Positions 8,813-16,820 are shown, numbered from the stretch's first letter. The stretch is 64,000 nucleotides of DNA from Lactiplantibacillus xiangfangensis (GCF_001438845.1 NZ_JQCL01000055.1:26644-90643); one strand, 5' to 3'. The notes: generated by a model not told the origin, from the letters alone. Made by a program: numbers and translations.

Positions 8813-10231
8813 CTACCAAATTCCAATTACTTTCATCCAAAGGGCACCAACACCGCCCCAAACAACTAGGTAGAATAGTCCTAAGACGAAGTTTAATTGC
8901 CACCATTTGCCTTGACTCACATAGCCTGAGCCAAATAGCACGCTCGCTGGACCGTTCGCATAATGCGTGGTTGATGCGAAGATTGATCCGACAAAGCCAA
9001 GCATCAAAGCAGAGAAGGTTGCTGGTGCACCAGCTGACACAGCCACGCCAAGTAACGCGGCGTACATTGCTGAAACGTGGGCGGTCCCACTAGCGAATAG
9101 ATAATGACTGTAGAAGTAGAACAATGCCAATGCGGCCAAAACAATGCCCCAACTAAAGCCCTTCAGTGCACCACCAATCGCACCTGAAAGCCATGGAATA
9201 AATCCTAAAGAATTCAATTCATTTGCCATGAAAATCAAGATTGAGAACCAGACCAACGTGTTCCAAGCACCGGTTTCATGCAAAATATCGTCAACTGAAA
9301 GGACCCCACAAACTAGTAGAAGTGAAACAGCCATGAAGGCAACTAACGCAGCATCTAAACCGATAAAGCTAGACAGCATCCATAAAACTAAAGCAAGTAA
9401 GAAGACGCCACCCATGATTTTTTCAGGAAGACTCATTTTACCCATCTTATCTAACTCACTGTCTGCCCATGCCTTAGCATTAGGCGTATCTTTAATTTCC
9501 GGTGGATACATTTTATAAATTAAATATGGCACAACCAATAAACAAATAATCCCAGGAACGACCCCAGCTAAGAACCATTGCATCCATGATAAGGTGATAT
9601 GTAAGCTCTTGGCTAACGTCACAGCCACTAAGTTTGGTGCCATGGCTGTCATAAACATCGTACTAGTGATTAAATCACCGTGAAATTCAGCAAATACTAA
9701 GAATGATCCAATTTTTCCTTGTGTCCCATCTTTAGGATCTGAGTGGAACGTTTCGGCTAAGGATTTAATAATCGGATAAACAATCCCACCAGCACGGGCC
9801 GTGTTACTTGGTGTGGCCGGTGCAGTTACTAAATCAACTCCAATTAACGCGTACGCTAAGCCCAACGTCCGTTTACCGAACAGTCGCACAAACACCAGCG
9901 CAACCCGTCGTCCTAGCCCAGTATTGATGAAGCCTCGTGACATGAAGTATGCCATTGCAATCATCCATACCGTACTGCTCCCAAAGCCGGACACCGCAGT
10001 CTTCATTGGGACGATGCCAAACAGCACCGTTAACGTCAACCCAACAATGGCGACCCCGGCAATTGGTAATGGCCGGGTAATACATCCGATAATCGTTGCC
10101 ACAAAAATAGCAAAGATATGCCAAGCGTTCAGTGAGACGCTGGCTGGCTTAATGGGACTACTTACCCAAATAATCAATCCCACCAGTAGCGGTATAATAA
10201 AATTACGATAATTAATCTTATTTAGTGTCAT
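8813..10231 (-). CDS. DASS-family di/tricarboxylate transporter (CitT/TtdT-like)
   Basis: The 472-residue protein is highly hydrophobic with about 12 membrane segments. It has the divalent anion:sodium symporter family's SNT motif (residues 142-144, in TAPATPSNTARAGG) and a second SGT-type motif (LFASGTAHVSAMY) in the C-terminal half. This spacing resembles CitT and TtdT, which exchange citrate or tartrate for succinate. It lies next to citR and downstream of a dehydrogenase gene, 31 bp apart on the same strand, and the window shows no 2HCT citrate carrier (CitP). It is therefore the best candidate for citrate or malate uptake here. The start ATG at 10231 follows GGGGAGGA. Substrate and coupling mode cannot be read from sequence. 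Confidence 0.88.
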   Translation of the reverse strand: MTLNKINYRNFIIPLLVGLIIWVSSPIKPASVSLNAWHIFAIFVATIIGCITRPLPIAGVAIVGLTLTVLFGIVPMKTAVSGFGSSTVWMIAMAYFMSRGFINTGLGRRVALVFVRLFGKRTLGLAYALIGVDLVTAPATPSNTARAGGIVYPIIKSLAETFHSDPKDGTQGKIGSFLVFAEFHGDLITSTMFMTAMAPNLVAVTLAKSLHITLSWMQWFLAGVVPGIICLLVVPYLIYKMYPPEIKDTPNAKAWADSELDKMGKMSLPEKIMGGVFLLALVLWMLSSFIGLDAALVAFMAVSLLLVCGVLSVDDILHETGAWNTLVWFSILIFMANELNSLGFIPWLSGAIGGALKGFSWGIVLAALALFYFYSHYLFASGTAHVSAMYAALLGVAVSAGAPATFSALMLGFVGSIFASTTHYANGPASVLFGSGYVSQGKWWQLNFVLGLFYLVVWGGVGALWMKVIGIW

Positions 10232-10262
10232 TTTAGTTCCTCCCCACTATCTTTCCTTGTAA

Positions 10263-11189
10263 CTATGCCGCATTCAACATTGCGAGCATTTTAGCTGCAA
10301 AATGTTGCATCCGTGCACGTTCATCGTCTGATAGATCAGCTTCAATTACTTTTTGTAATCCGTTACGATTAATAATTGCGGGTGATCCTAAGTACAAGTC
10401 ATTAATTCCATATTGCCCAGATAGTGCAGCGGAAACAATCAATTCAGCATTTTCATCATTTAAAATAGCGCGGCAAATCTGCATTAAGCTAACCGCAACC
10501 CCGTAGAACGTGGCGCCCTTTTGCTTAATAATCTGGCCACCCTTGCCACGAACAGCTTGCTCGATTTCAGCTTTGAACTGGTCATCGACCGTCGTGACTT
10601 CTGCAAGTGGCTGATCATTAATCATAATTTCATCAAAGTTAACGATTGAACTATCACCATGTTCGCCAAGGACAGCTGCATCAACCGCAGTTGTTGGGAC
10701 ATTTAGTTTCTGAGCTAATGCAACCCGTAACCGCGCCGTATCTAATGAAGTCCCAGTACCAATGACCCGGTTACGAGGGAACCCGGATAACCGTTGTGTC
10801 ATGGAAGTAAGGATATCAACCGGATTACTTGAAACAATGAAGCAACCGTTGAACCCACTAGCAACGACCGGTTTAACAATTGATTCTAGAATTTTCGTAT
10901 TGCGGTTAATCAAATCTAGACGACTCTCGCCCGGTTTACGTGGCACACCAGCCGTAATGATCACAATATCAGCGTCGTGGGCGTCCGCATACTCACCAGT
11001 GTGAATCTTCGTGGCATTCGTGAAGGCAGCGACATCTTCCAAATCCTTGACGTCCCCTTCTGCATGCTCTTTAACCAAATCGACAATGACGAGTTCGTCA
11101 AGCGCACAATTCTGAATAAGTGAAAAGGCAAATGATGAGCCAACCGAACCATCACCAACAATAACGACCTTGCGTTGTTTCTTATCCAT
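10263..11189 (-). CDS. ldh: L-lactate/malate dehydrogenase family protein, Arg at specificity site
   Basis: A 308-residue NAD-dependent 2-hydroxyacid dehydrogenase. It shows the Rossmann motif VGDGSVGSS (residues 11-19), Asp37 for NAD preference, the catalytic Asp150/Arg153 pair (GTSLDTARLR) and catalytic His178 (GEHGD). The overall layout is that of L-LDH, and this is probably what is annotated ldhL2 in L. plantarum. However, the substrate-loop residue that is Gln102 in lactate dehydrogenases is Arg84 here (AGVPRKPGESR). In this family Arg at that position selects dicarboxylates such as oxaloacetate. Together with the co-transcribed dicarboxylate transporter and nearby fumarase, a malate dehydrogenase role is plausible. 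The ATG at 11189 follows AGAAGGA. Confidence 0.85.
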   Translation of the reverse strand: MDKKQRKVVIVGDGSVGSSFAFSLIQNCALDELVIVDLVKEHAEGDVKDLEDVAAFTNATKIHTGEYADAHDADIVIITAGVPRKPGESRLDLINRNTKILESIVKPVVASGFNGCFIVSSNPVDILTSMTQRLSGFPRNRVIGTGTSLDTARLRVALAQKLNVPTTAVDAAVLGEHGDSSIVNFDEIMINDQPLAEVTTVDDQFKAEIEQAVRGKGGQIIKQKGATFYGVAVSLMQICRAILNDENAELIVSAALSGQYGINDLYLGSPAIINRNGLQKVIEADLSDDERARMQHFAAKMLAMLNAA

Positions 11190-11234
11190 TTTAATATCCT
11201 TCTTTCATCAAAAATGTCTATTTAGTTAGGAGGT

Positions 11235-11260
11235 TTGTAACTTAGTTACCTAACTCACAA
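11235..11260. promoter_or_regulatory. 26-bp imperfect palindrome at the dehydrogenase promoter
   Basis: Immediately downstream of the minus-strand -10 box, the 26 bp centred at 11247/11248 are an imperfect palindrome in which 10 of 13 positions pair (TTGT at each end; GTAACT and AGTTAC inside). A flanking AGTTAGG (11224-11230) and CCTAACT (11249-11255) can also pair in RNA. The position at the transcription start fits an operator or a 5'-end RNA hairpin. It resembles a Rex site only at its ends and has the wrong spacing. Confidence 0.55.
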
Positions 11261-11262
11261 GT

Positions 11263-11284
11263 ATTATAACGCAAATGCTTTCAT
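11263..11284 (-). promoter_or_regulatory. Promoter of the dehydrogenase-transporter operon
   Basis: A perfect TATAAT on the minus strand (11263-11268) lies 74 bp before the start codon. No good -35 is seen. The adjoining 11270-11284 sequence resembles a cre site with two mismatches and would overlap the polymerase site, so CcpA control is possible but weakly supported. Confidence 0.5.
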
Positions 11285-11528
11285 TTTTTCTATTTTTTTA
11301 AAAATAATTTATTTTTTTGAAAAAGTTAAACATAATTATGACTATAAAGCTTGTTTTAACAGTGTTTTTAATTATTTTATTTGTGAATCATTTAAAAAGT
11401 AGCGATTTGTGAAGCTTATTTCGTAACCGGTTTCATTTCCAGCTTATTTAGCCTGCTTTTTCTTCCAAAAAAACTAAACGCTCGACGCAATTCCGCACCC
11501 TCATCCGGTTAAAATGCGCTAGCCGTGG
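11285..11528. other. Intergenic A/T-rich stretch without genes
   Basis: Between the divergent dehydrogenase operon and the small plus-strand gene I see only A/T-rich sequence with poly-T and poly-A tracts near 11281-11330. No coding frame, RNA gene or clear repeat was found. The tracts may act as upstream promoter elements. Confidence 0.5.
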
Positions 11529-11534
11529 TATATT
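11526..11534 (+). promoter_or_regulatory. Extended -10 promoter of the 103-residue gene
   Basis: TGG followed by TATATT (11529-11534) forms an extended -10 element about 35 bp before the TTG start at 11569. The -35 is poor. Confidence 0.45.
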
Positions 11535-11568
11535 AGACATACACTCAACATAAGAAAGGATTACTAAC

Positions 11569-11880
11569 TTGGATAATGAAACTTTAAAAAACTATTTGGC
11601 CGATAACTCCCAAGTCATTACGATTTTTATGGACAAAGCAACTGATTTTCTAAATCGTAAAAATGCAGACCGAGCACCAGCCCGTCGCTATAACGATGCA
11701 GAAATCACCCGTCAAGCTGAAAAAATGCTGGACAGCGTGATTGACAATATCCATGGCAAAATTGCACCCCATACGCGCGAACAAACACCCGCTGCTTGGG
11801 CACGATTTTTAAGCGAAAATGACGTGCTTGACGATCTTGAACTTTCTATGACAGAACTATCCTTTGAATCCGAAGACTAA
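11569..11880 (+). CDS. Small protein of unknown function, 103 residues
   Basis: I do not recognise this protein. It starts with TTG after AGAAAGGA (8-nt spacing) and gives MDNETLKNYLADNSQ. The sequence is soluble, without signal peptide or membrane segment, and predicted mostly helical. The C-terminus is strongly acidic (DDLELSMTELSFESED), and a basic RKNADRAPARRYND stretch lies near residues 31-43. It has its own extended -10 promoter and a strong terminator, so it is a single-gene unit between the dehydrogenase operon and citG. Good ribosome site and normal codon use support a real gene; the function is unknown. Confidence 0.75.
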   Translation: MDNETLKNYLADNSQVITIFMDKATDFLNRKNADRAPARRYNDAEITRQAEKMLDSVIDNIHGKIAPHTREQTPAAWARFLSENDVLDDLELSMTELSFESED

Positions 11881-11905
11881 CGCCCCGTTCAGTACCTGTA
11901 AAATA

Positions 11906-11950
11906 AAAATGGACTGCCAAAAATAATTTTGACAGTCCGTTTTTATTTTT
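11906..11950. terminator. Bidirectional terminator between the small gene and citG
   Basis: GGACTGCCAAAA pairs with TTTTGACAGTCC (one mismatch) and is flanked by A- and T-tracts on both sides. It can therefore end both the plus-strand small gene and the minus-strand citG transcript. Confidence 0.85.
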
Positions 11951-11969
11951 ATTACACACTACTGCCAAA

Positions 11970-12812
11970 TCAGGCTAATAGCTGCATCTCTAATCCTAGA
12001 AAAATGGTTAAGATCAGCAAATCAGCTGACCCGCCCAAGCTATAGTGCCGGGTTACAAAGATTTGGTTCAACTCCCGCAAAAAGGCCATCCCGGCTTCCG
12101 TACGACTTCCACCCAGCTCAAAGTATCGTTGCGCCTGTTCGTGGACCCAATCAACCACGTGCGGATCACGGGCTCGCTTAACTAAGTTCGTGTCGACGGT
12201 AGCTTGAACAATTGCCATCAAGGTATCCAGTAAGCGCTGATTAATCGTCCCGTGACTCCGCTGCAATGCCGGTAACGCCACCGTCATCACGGTTGGATAG
12301 CCCGCCTCGGCTTCCCCACGAATCCCCTTGATGCCATACGTCAGGTATTCACGTTCGCCGGCAGTTAGCGTCGCCGGGTCCTTCGTATCCAAGCCGCTAA
12401 AGTCATTAGCGGTCAGGCCCTTAAGCATTGCTTGCACAATGGCCGTCAGCGTTTGCGCCGGTTGCTGTGCATGATAGGCCGCAGCCGTCACCAAAATTCC
12501 CAGTGAAAATACGGCGCCCTTATGCGTGTTAACGCCGTTGGTCGCCGCAAACATGGTCCGCTCCGCCTCAACACCGACTGACCGAATCTTTTGAAACAAT
12601 CCCGTTAAATCGTCAGCCGTATAAGTCGCACCCGCCGATGCACAGGCCTTAAAATAAGGTTCCAAACTTAGTGCACTATCAATAAACATGAAGGCGTTCA
12701 TATCCGGATGCGGACCAGCTGATAATGGGTCCACTAGTCCCGGCTTCGGATTAACCGTCACCTCGTATAATAGCGCTCGTAGCGCATGATTAACAATAAC
12801 CGTAGTTTCCAA
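11970..12812 (-). CDS. citG: Triphosphoribosyl-dephospho-CoA synthase
   Basis: CitG makes the precursor of the citrate lyase prosthetic group from dephospho-CoA and ATP. The protein carries the family landmarks EVTVNPKPGLVDPLSAGPHPDM near the N-terminus, TNGVNTHKGAVFSLG in the middle and a C-terminal HYSLGGSADLLILTIFL. I prefer the TTG at 12812 (280 residues, MLETTVIVNHALRALLYEV) because GGAGG lies 7 bases upstream. ATGs at 12842 or 12848 would add about ten residues unlike the family and engulf that site, but they remain possible. The gene is separated from citCDEF by the transporter unit and has no citX beside it. Confidence 0.9.
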   Translation of the reverse strand: METTVIVNHALRALLYEVTVNPKPGLVDPLSAGPHPDMNAFMFIDSALSLEPYFKACASAGATYTADDLTGLFQKIRSVGVEAERTMFAATNGVNTHKGAVFSLGILVTAAAYHAQQPAQTLTAIVQAMLKGLTANDFSGLDTKDPATLTAGEREYLTYGIKGIRGEAEAGYPTVMTVALPALQRSHGTINQRLLDTLMAIVQATVDTNLVKRARDPHVVDWVHEQAQRYFELGGSRTEAGMAFLRELNQIFVTRHYSLGGSADLLILTIFLGLEMQLLA

Positions 12813-13094
12813 CACTTTTCCTCCATCTGACTCATTACTCATCGGCATCTCCGCTGTACTCCAACGTCAAAACCAGTAATCGTCTCTTTATCATACTACC
12901 GATTCTATACCGAAATTAACAGTGCCACCATGACCTGACGACGATCCTTATGAAATGCCGGCTACTTAGTTTCCCTCTTAAATGGCTTACATCACTGAGA
13001 CTAAGTGATGCCACACGCTAAAATTAATTGAATCACCCACGCGCGCCCAAATAAGCGTAGAATGTAGTCATAAGTACAACTAAGGGAGAATATT

Positions 13095-13964
13095 ATGTAT
13101 CAGCTATTAACAGACTCAACCGTGGATTTGCCTTATCAACTGCTCAAAGACAATAACGTTCACTTCGTTTCTATGAACGTCACCATTGATAATCAGGAAT
13201 CTTCTGACGATTTAGGGCACCATTTTGATTTGGCTAATTTTTATCGCCAAATCGGCAACGGCGTGATGCCGACGACCGCGCAAATCAACATTGGTCAATT
13301 TATCGAATTCTTCAAACCCTACGTGCAAGCCCACACGCCGATTTTATACCTCGGCTTTTCATCCGGGTTAAGCGGTACTTTTAACAATGCTCGGCAAGCT
13401 AAAGACATGCTCATGCAGGACTTCCCCGAAGCCGAAATTTACCTTGTAGATTCGTTAGCCGCTTGCTGTGGAGAAGGCTTGATGCTACTGGACGCAGTCG
13501 ATAAACGTGATGCGGGGATGCCGATTGACCAACTGGCTAATTGGTTGACTGAAAACCGGTTATATTATCAGCAATGGTTCACCGTCGATGATTTGAAATA
13601 TCTTTACCATGGTGGTCGGGTCTCACGTACATCCGCCACGGTTGGATCACTCTTGCAGATTAAACCCGTGATGGATGTTGATCCACTTGGACATTTACGG
13701 CCCGTCCAAAAAGTTCGTTCACGCCGGCGGTCACTCACCACACTGGTGACTAACACCATCACGAATCTGCGTAATCAGGACAATCCGCGGATCATTATCG
13801 CAACTAGTGATGCAGACGACGCGGCCCAGGCCATCCGTGAAAAGATTTTGGCAAAGTTGCCAAACGCTGAAATCCTATTGTCCAATATTGGCCCCACCAT
13901 TTCTAGCCATACCGGCCTAGGGTGCGTTGCCGTCTTTTCATTTGGAAAAACCAAACGTGAGTAG
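13095..13964 (+). CDS. DegV family fatty-acid-binding protein
   Basis: The 289-residue protein starts MYQLLTDSTVDLP, the DegV hallmark, and continues with PTTAQINIGQF near residue 60, the ligand-pocket segment LGFSSGLSGTFNNA near residue 95 and a C-terminal ISSHTGLGCVAVFSFG. DegV proteins bind fatty acids; some act as FakB partners of the fatty acid kinase FakA, but this cannot be decided here because no fakA is in the window. The ATG at 13095 follows AAGGGAGA. It is a single gene ended by a strong terminator. Confidence 0.9.
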   Translation: MYQLLTDSTVDLPYQLLKDNNVHFVSMNVTIDNQESSDDLGHHFDLANFYRQIGNGVMPTTAQINIGQFIEFFKPYVQAHTPILYLGFSSGLSGTFNNARQAKDMLMQDFPEAEIYLVDSLAACCGEGLMLLDAVDKRDAGMPIDQLANWLTENRLYYQQWFTVDDLKYLYHGGRVSRTSATVGSLLQIKPVMDVDPLGHLRPVQKVRSRRRSLTTLVTNTITNLRNQDNPRIIIATSDADDAAQAIREKILAKLPNAEILLSNIGPTISSHTGLGCVAVFSFGKTKRE

Positions 13965-14124
13965 GCCGTCTGGCATCATTCAAACATAAACAACCGCTCG
14001 CATCAAAAAGATTAGGGTTGACGCCAGCTAGTCATTCGTGTGATAATGTTTCACGGTGCCAAACCACGGTTGGCAGCTCCGGATCGGCGCGCAAGCGTTC
14101 AGAAGGTCTGTGAAGCCGACCACG

Positions 14125-14157
14125 CGATCATCCTCTTGAGGATGGTCGTTTTTTTAT
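14125..14157 (+). terminator. Terminator downstream of the DegV gene
   Basis: CGATCATCCT pairs with AGGATGGTCG around a CTTG loop and is followed by TTTTTTT on the plus strand. Confidence 0.85.
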
Positions 14158-14172
14158 TTAATAACTGATTTT

Positions 14173-14223
14173 AAAACGACTAGTGCTCATTCCGAGTGAA
14201 TCAGAATGAGCACTAGTCGTTTT
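14173..14223 (-). terminator. 20-bp hairpin ending the mts operon
   Basis: A perfect 20-bp stem (14173-14192 with 14204-14223, 11-nt loop) starts two bases after the mtsA stop codon. The minus-strand 3' arm ends in TTTT. It is a very stable operon-end hairpin. Confidence 0.85.
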
Positions 14224-14225
14224 AG

Positions 14226-15161
14226 CTATTTCAAGCCATCATAAATTTTATCGAGGTTCCATTTCATCATGGTGTAGTAAGTGTCGCCAGGTTCGCCCTC
14301 ATTCGCTAGCGAATCGGTAAAGACCGTGCTGGCAACCGGTAAGCTCGTCTCCTGAGCAACCTTATTCATCGACTTTGGTGAAACTGAGGATTCAACGAAC
14401 AAACTTTTAACCTTCGAACAGTTGACCTTCTTCAAGACCGCTCGCATCTGCGCCGGCGTCCCCTGCGCTTCCGTATTCAATTCCCAAATATAAGCAGCGG
14501 GAATATCATAGGCTGCGGAAAAGTACTTGAAGGCCCCTTCAGATGTCACTAACAAACGCTGTTCAGCCGGAATCTGACTAAACTTGGTTTGGGCCTGCGT
14601 GTGCAGTTTGGTTAACTGCGCCACGTAACGGTCCGTATTTTTTTGATACGCCGCCGCGTGTTGCGGGTCCTTTGATTGCAAAGTTCGATTAATGTTTTCC
14701 ACGTATTTGATTCCGTTGGCTAAATCCAACCACGCGTGCGGGTCGGGTTCATTAACGTTAGTCGTTAAATATTTGACCTTAACGCCCTTGCTAACGGCAA
14801 AGACATCCCGATTAAACTCTTTTTTTGAGGATTGAACTAGCTTTTTAAACCAGCCATTGCCCCCCGTTTCTAAGTTGAGCCCGTTATAGAAGACCACGTC
14901 GGCTTCAGCGGTTGCCGCAATGTCGGTCGGCCGCGGTTCGTATTCATGCGGATCGGTCCCACGTTGGACAATACTGTAGTTTGCGACGTGTTTGCCACCG
15001 ACGTTTTGGACCATGTCATCAATAATGGAGTTCGTGCTGACGACCCGGAGCTTTTCGCTAGTCGTCGTCTCCGCTTCAACGTTTTGGCGCTGATTCAAGA
15101 AGACGGCCATCCCGCTAATCATTGCGATCACGCTCACGAGTGCAATTAAATTCTTTTTCAT
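14226..15161 (-). CDS. mtsA: Manganese ABC transporter substrate-binding protein
   Basis: A 311-residue cluster A-I metal-binding protein. The four metal ligands of PsaA-type Mn-binding proteins align with His72 (DPHEYEP), His142 (DPHAWLD), Glu208 (TSEGAFK) and Asp283 (VFTDSLA). No His-rich loop of ZnuA type is present, which favours manganese. The N-terminus is a hydrophobic signal segment (residues 4-22) with a possible VEA-E cleavage site, but it contains no cysteine. The usual lipobox is therefore absent, and the protein may be membrane-anchored by an uncleaved segment or secreted. The start overlaps the mtsB stop (ATGA). This probably corresponds to mtsA of L. plantarum. Confidence 0.9.
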   Translation of the reverse strand: MKKNLIALVSVIAMISGMAVFLNQRQNVEAETTTSEKLRVVSTNSIIDDMVQNVGGKHVANYSIVQRGTDPHEYEPRPTDIAATAEADVVFYNGLNLETGGNGWFKKLVQSSKKEFNRDVFAVSKGVKVKYLTTNVNEPDPHAWLDLANGIKYVENINRTLQSKDPQHAAAYQKNTDRYVAQLTKLHTQAQTKFSQIPAEQRLLVTSEGAFKYFSAAYDIPAAYIWELNTEAQGTPAQMRAVLKKVNCSKVKSLFVESSVSPKSMNKVAQETSLPVASTVFTDSLANEGEPGDTYYTMMKWNLDKIYDGLK

Positions 15162-16033
15162 GCGGTGACCCGGCGCCGTAACTGCGCCTTCCCCTTAAAG
15201 AGCGTTGGCAACAAGGCCTGTTTGGGTGAAATCACAAAGGAAATCCCAAATAGTACGGCGGCCACTAACACGATTGCCGGACCCGACGCCCAGTTAAACG
15301 TATAACTGAAGTACAGGCCAACGATTGACGCCACCGCCCCAATCGTTGCGGCCAATCCTAACATGACGCCTAAGCGGTCCGTCCACAGAAAGGCAGTCGC
15401 GGCCGGCGTAATTAGCATCGCGACCACGAGAATGATTCCAACCGTTTGCAAAGCTGAAACGGTAACTAGCGTTAACACTAGCATCAACGCGTAGTGCAGG
15501 ATTTGAACCCGAAAACCATATGTCTGGGCAAAGGTCGGGTCAAACGACGTGATCAACAGTTCCTTATAGAAGAAAACAACAAACAGGATCACTAACCCTA
15601 ATACGACCGTTGTCGTCATCATATCGGTATCGCTAACGGCTAAAATATTGCCAAATAAAATATGGTGCAGGTTAGTCGAGCTTTCCGCTAATGAAATCAG
15701 GATAAAGCCTAACGCGTAAAAGGCGCTAAACACGATCCCAATCGACGTGTCGGTCTTGATTTTACTCTTGCTAGCCACTAATCCTATCAATCCCGCGGCT
15801 AAGATACCGAAGACTGACGCCCCAATCATCACGTTGATGCCTAACATGTAGGCGACGGCGACACCGGGTAGGACGGCGTGTGAGATGGCATCCCCCATCA
15901 TCGACATCCCGCGCAAGATAATAAAGCTCCCAATCATCCCGGACATCACGCCAACCATAATGGCGGTAATGAGGGCACTCTGTAAGAAATCGTACTTCCC
16001 TAAAGCACTAATAAAAGTCATTACTGATTGCAT
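15158..16033 (-). CDS. mtsB: Manganese ABC transporter permease
   Basis: The 291-residue membrane protein belongs to the ABC-3 metal permease family, with about eight or nine hydrophobic segments. Conserved parts include MGDAISHAVLPGVAVAYMLG near residue 50, the coupling region that contacts the ATPase, and a C-terminal basic tail. The start codon shares a base with the mtsC stop (TAATG), and its own stop overlaps mtsA by four bases, so all three genes are translationally coupled. It imports manganese, on which lactobacilli rely heavily as a superoxide scavenger and enzyme cofactor. Confidence 0.93.
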   Translation of the reverse strand: MQSVMTFISALGKYDFLQSALITAIMVGVMSGMIGSFIILRGMSMMGDAISHAVLPGVAVAYMLGINVMIGASVFGILAAGLIGLVASKSKIKTDTSIGIVFSAFYALGFILISLAESSTNLHHILFGNILAVSDTDMMTTTVVLGLVILFVVFFYKELLITSFDPTFAQTYGFRVQILHYALMLVLTLVTVSALQTVGIILVVAMLITPAATAFLWTDRLGVMLGLAATIGAVASIVGLYFSYTFNWASGPAIVLVAAVLFGISFVISPKQALLPTLFKGKAQLRRRVTA

Positions 16034-16770
16034 TATTGCGCACCCCCCTTAGCAAATAACACTGCCGAGAGATCGGCACTAAACGTTCGTTCAATATTGG
16101 CGGGCGTATAGACGTCGTCCACCGGCCCGTAATCAACGATTCCGTGATTTAAAATCACCAAGTCGTCAAAGTAGTGTGAAACTTTATTCAAATCGTGGTG
16201 AACCACGATAATGGTTTTGCCTTCATCACGCCACTGGTGCAAAATCGCCATGATGGCCGTCTCACTTTGGAGATCAATTCCAACAAATGGCTCATCCAAT
16301 ATAATGAGTTGCGCATCTTGTAAAATGGCTCGGGCCACGAAGACCCGTTGCAACTGTCCACCTGAGAGTTGGCCAATTTGGCGGTTAGCAAATTCCACCA
16401 AATCAACTTGTTTCAATGCTACTAGGCACCGCTGCCGGTCAGCTTTACTCGGTTGACGAAACAGGCCGAGCTTGCCGTAGGTCCCAGTCAAAACGACGTC
16501 AAAAACGCTAATTGGAAAGGTCAGATCTAAATCTTTTCGCTGCTCCACGTAAGCAATTTGTTTTTGAAATTGTTTTAACGCATGACCATTAAAGCTGACC
16601 GTTCCAGTTTGTGACTTGATCAAGCCAAGCATGGCTTTGATCAGTGTTGATTTTCCCGCACCGTTGGGGCCAATGATTCCAGTAATCTTGCCGGCGTTAA
16701 AGTTAACGGCTACATCAGCAAAGACTGGTGTGTCACTGTATGCCACGGTGAGGTTTTGTACTTTTAGCAT
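16033..16770 (-). CDS. mtsC: Manganese ABC transporter ATP-binding protein
   Basis: A 245-residue ATPase with Walker A GPNGAGKST (residues 34-42), signature LSGGQLQRV near residue 134, Walker B LIILDEP near residue 157 and the H-loop VVHHD near residue 191. It energises the MtsB permease. It is the first gene of the operon. The ATG at 16770 follows GGAGGA, and a good promoter (TTGCAT, 17 nt, TATGAT) lies about 50 bp upstream. Confidence 0.94.
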   Translation of the reverse strand: MLKVQNLTVAYSDTPVFADVAVNFNAGKITGIIGPNGAGKSTLIKAMLGLIKSQTGTVSFNGHALKQFQKQIAYVEQRKDLDLTFPISVFDVVLTGTYGKLGLFRQPSKADRQRCLVALKQVDLVEFANRQIGQLSGGQLQRVFVARAILQDAQLIILDEPFVGIDLQSETAIMAILHQWRDEGKTIIVVHHDLNKVSHYFDDLVILNHGIVDYGPVDDVYTPANIERTFSADLSAVLFAKGGAQ

Positions 16771-16820
16771 AAAAGTTTCCTCCGTTCATCGCGGTTGTCG
16801 GTAGTTCTGTATCTTGACTC

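Noticed and set aside
9144..10211. Plus-strand open frames antisense to the DASS transporter
   Set aside because: They mirror hydrophobic codon patterns of the transporter and have no ribosome sites; they are frame shadows.
11235..11260. Rex operator at the dehydrogenase promoter
   Set aside because: Rex sites have TTGTGA and TCACAA close together with a short spacer; here the ends are much farther apart and the right half differs.
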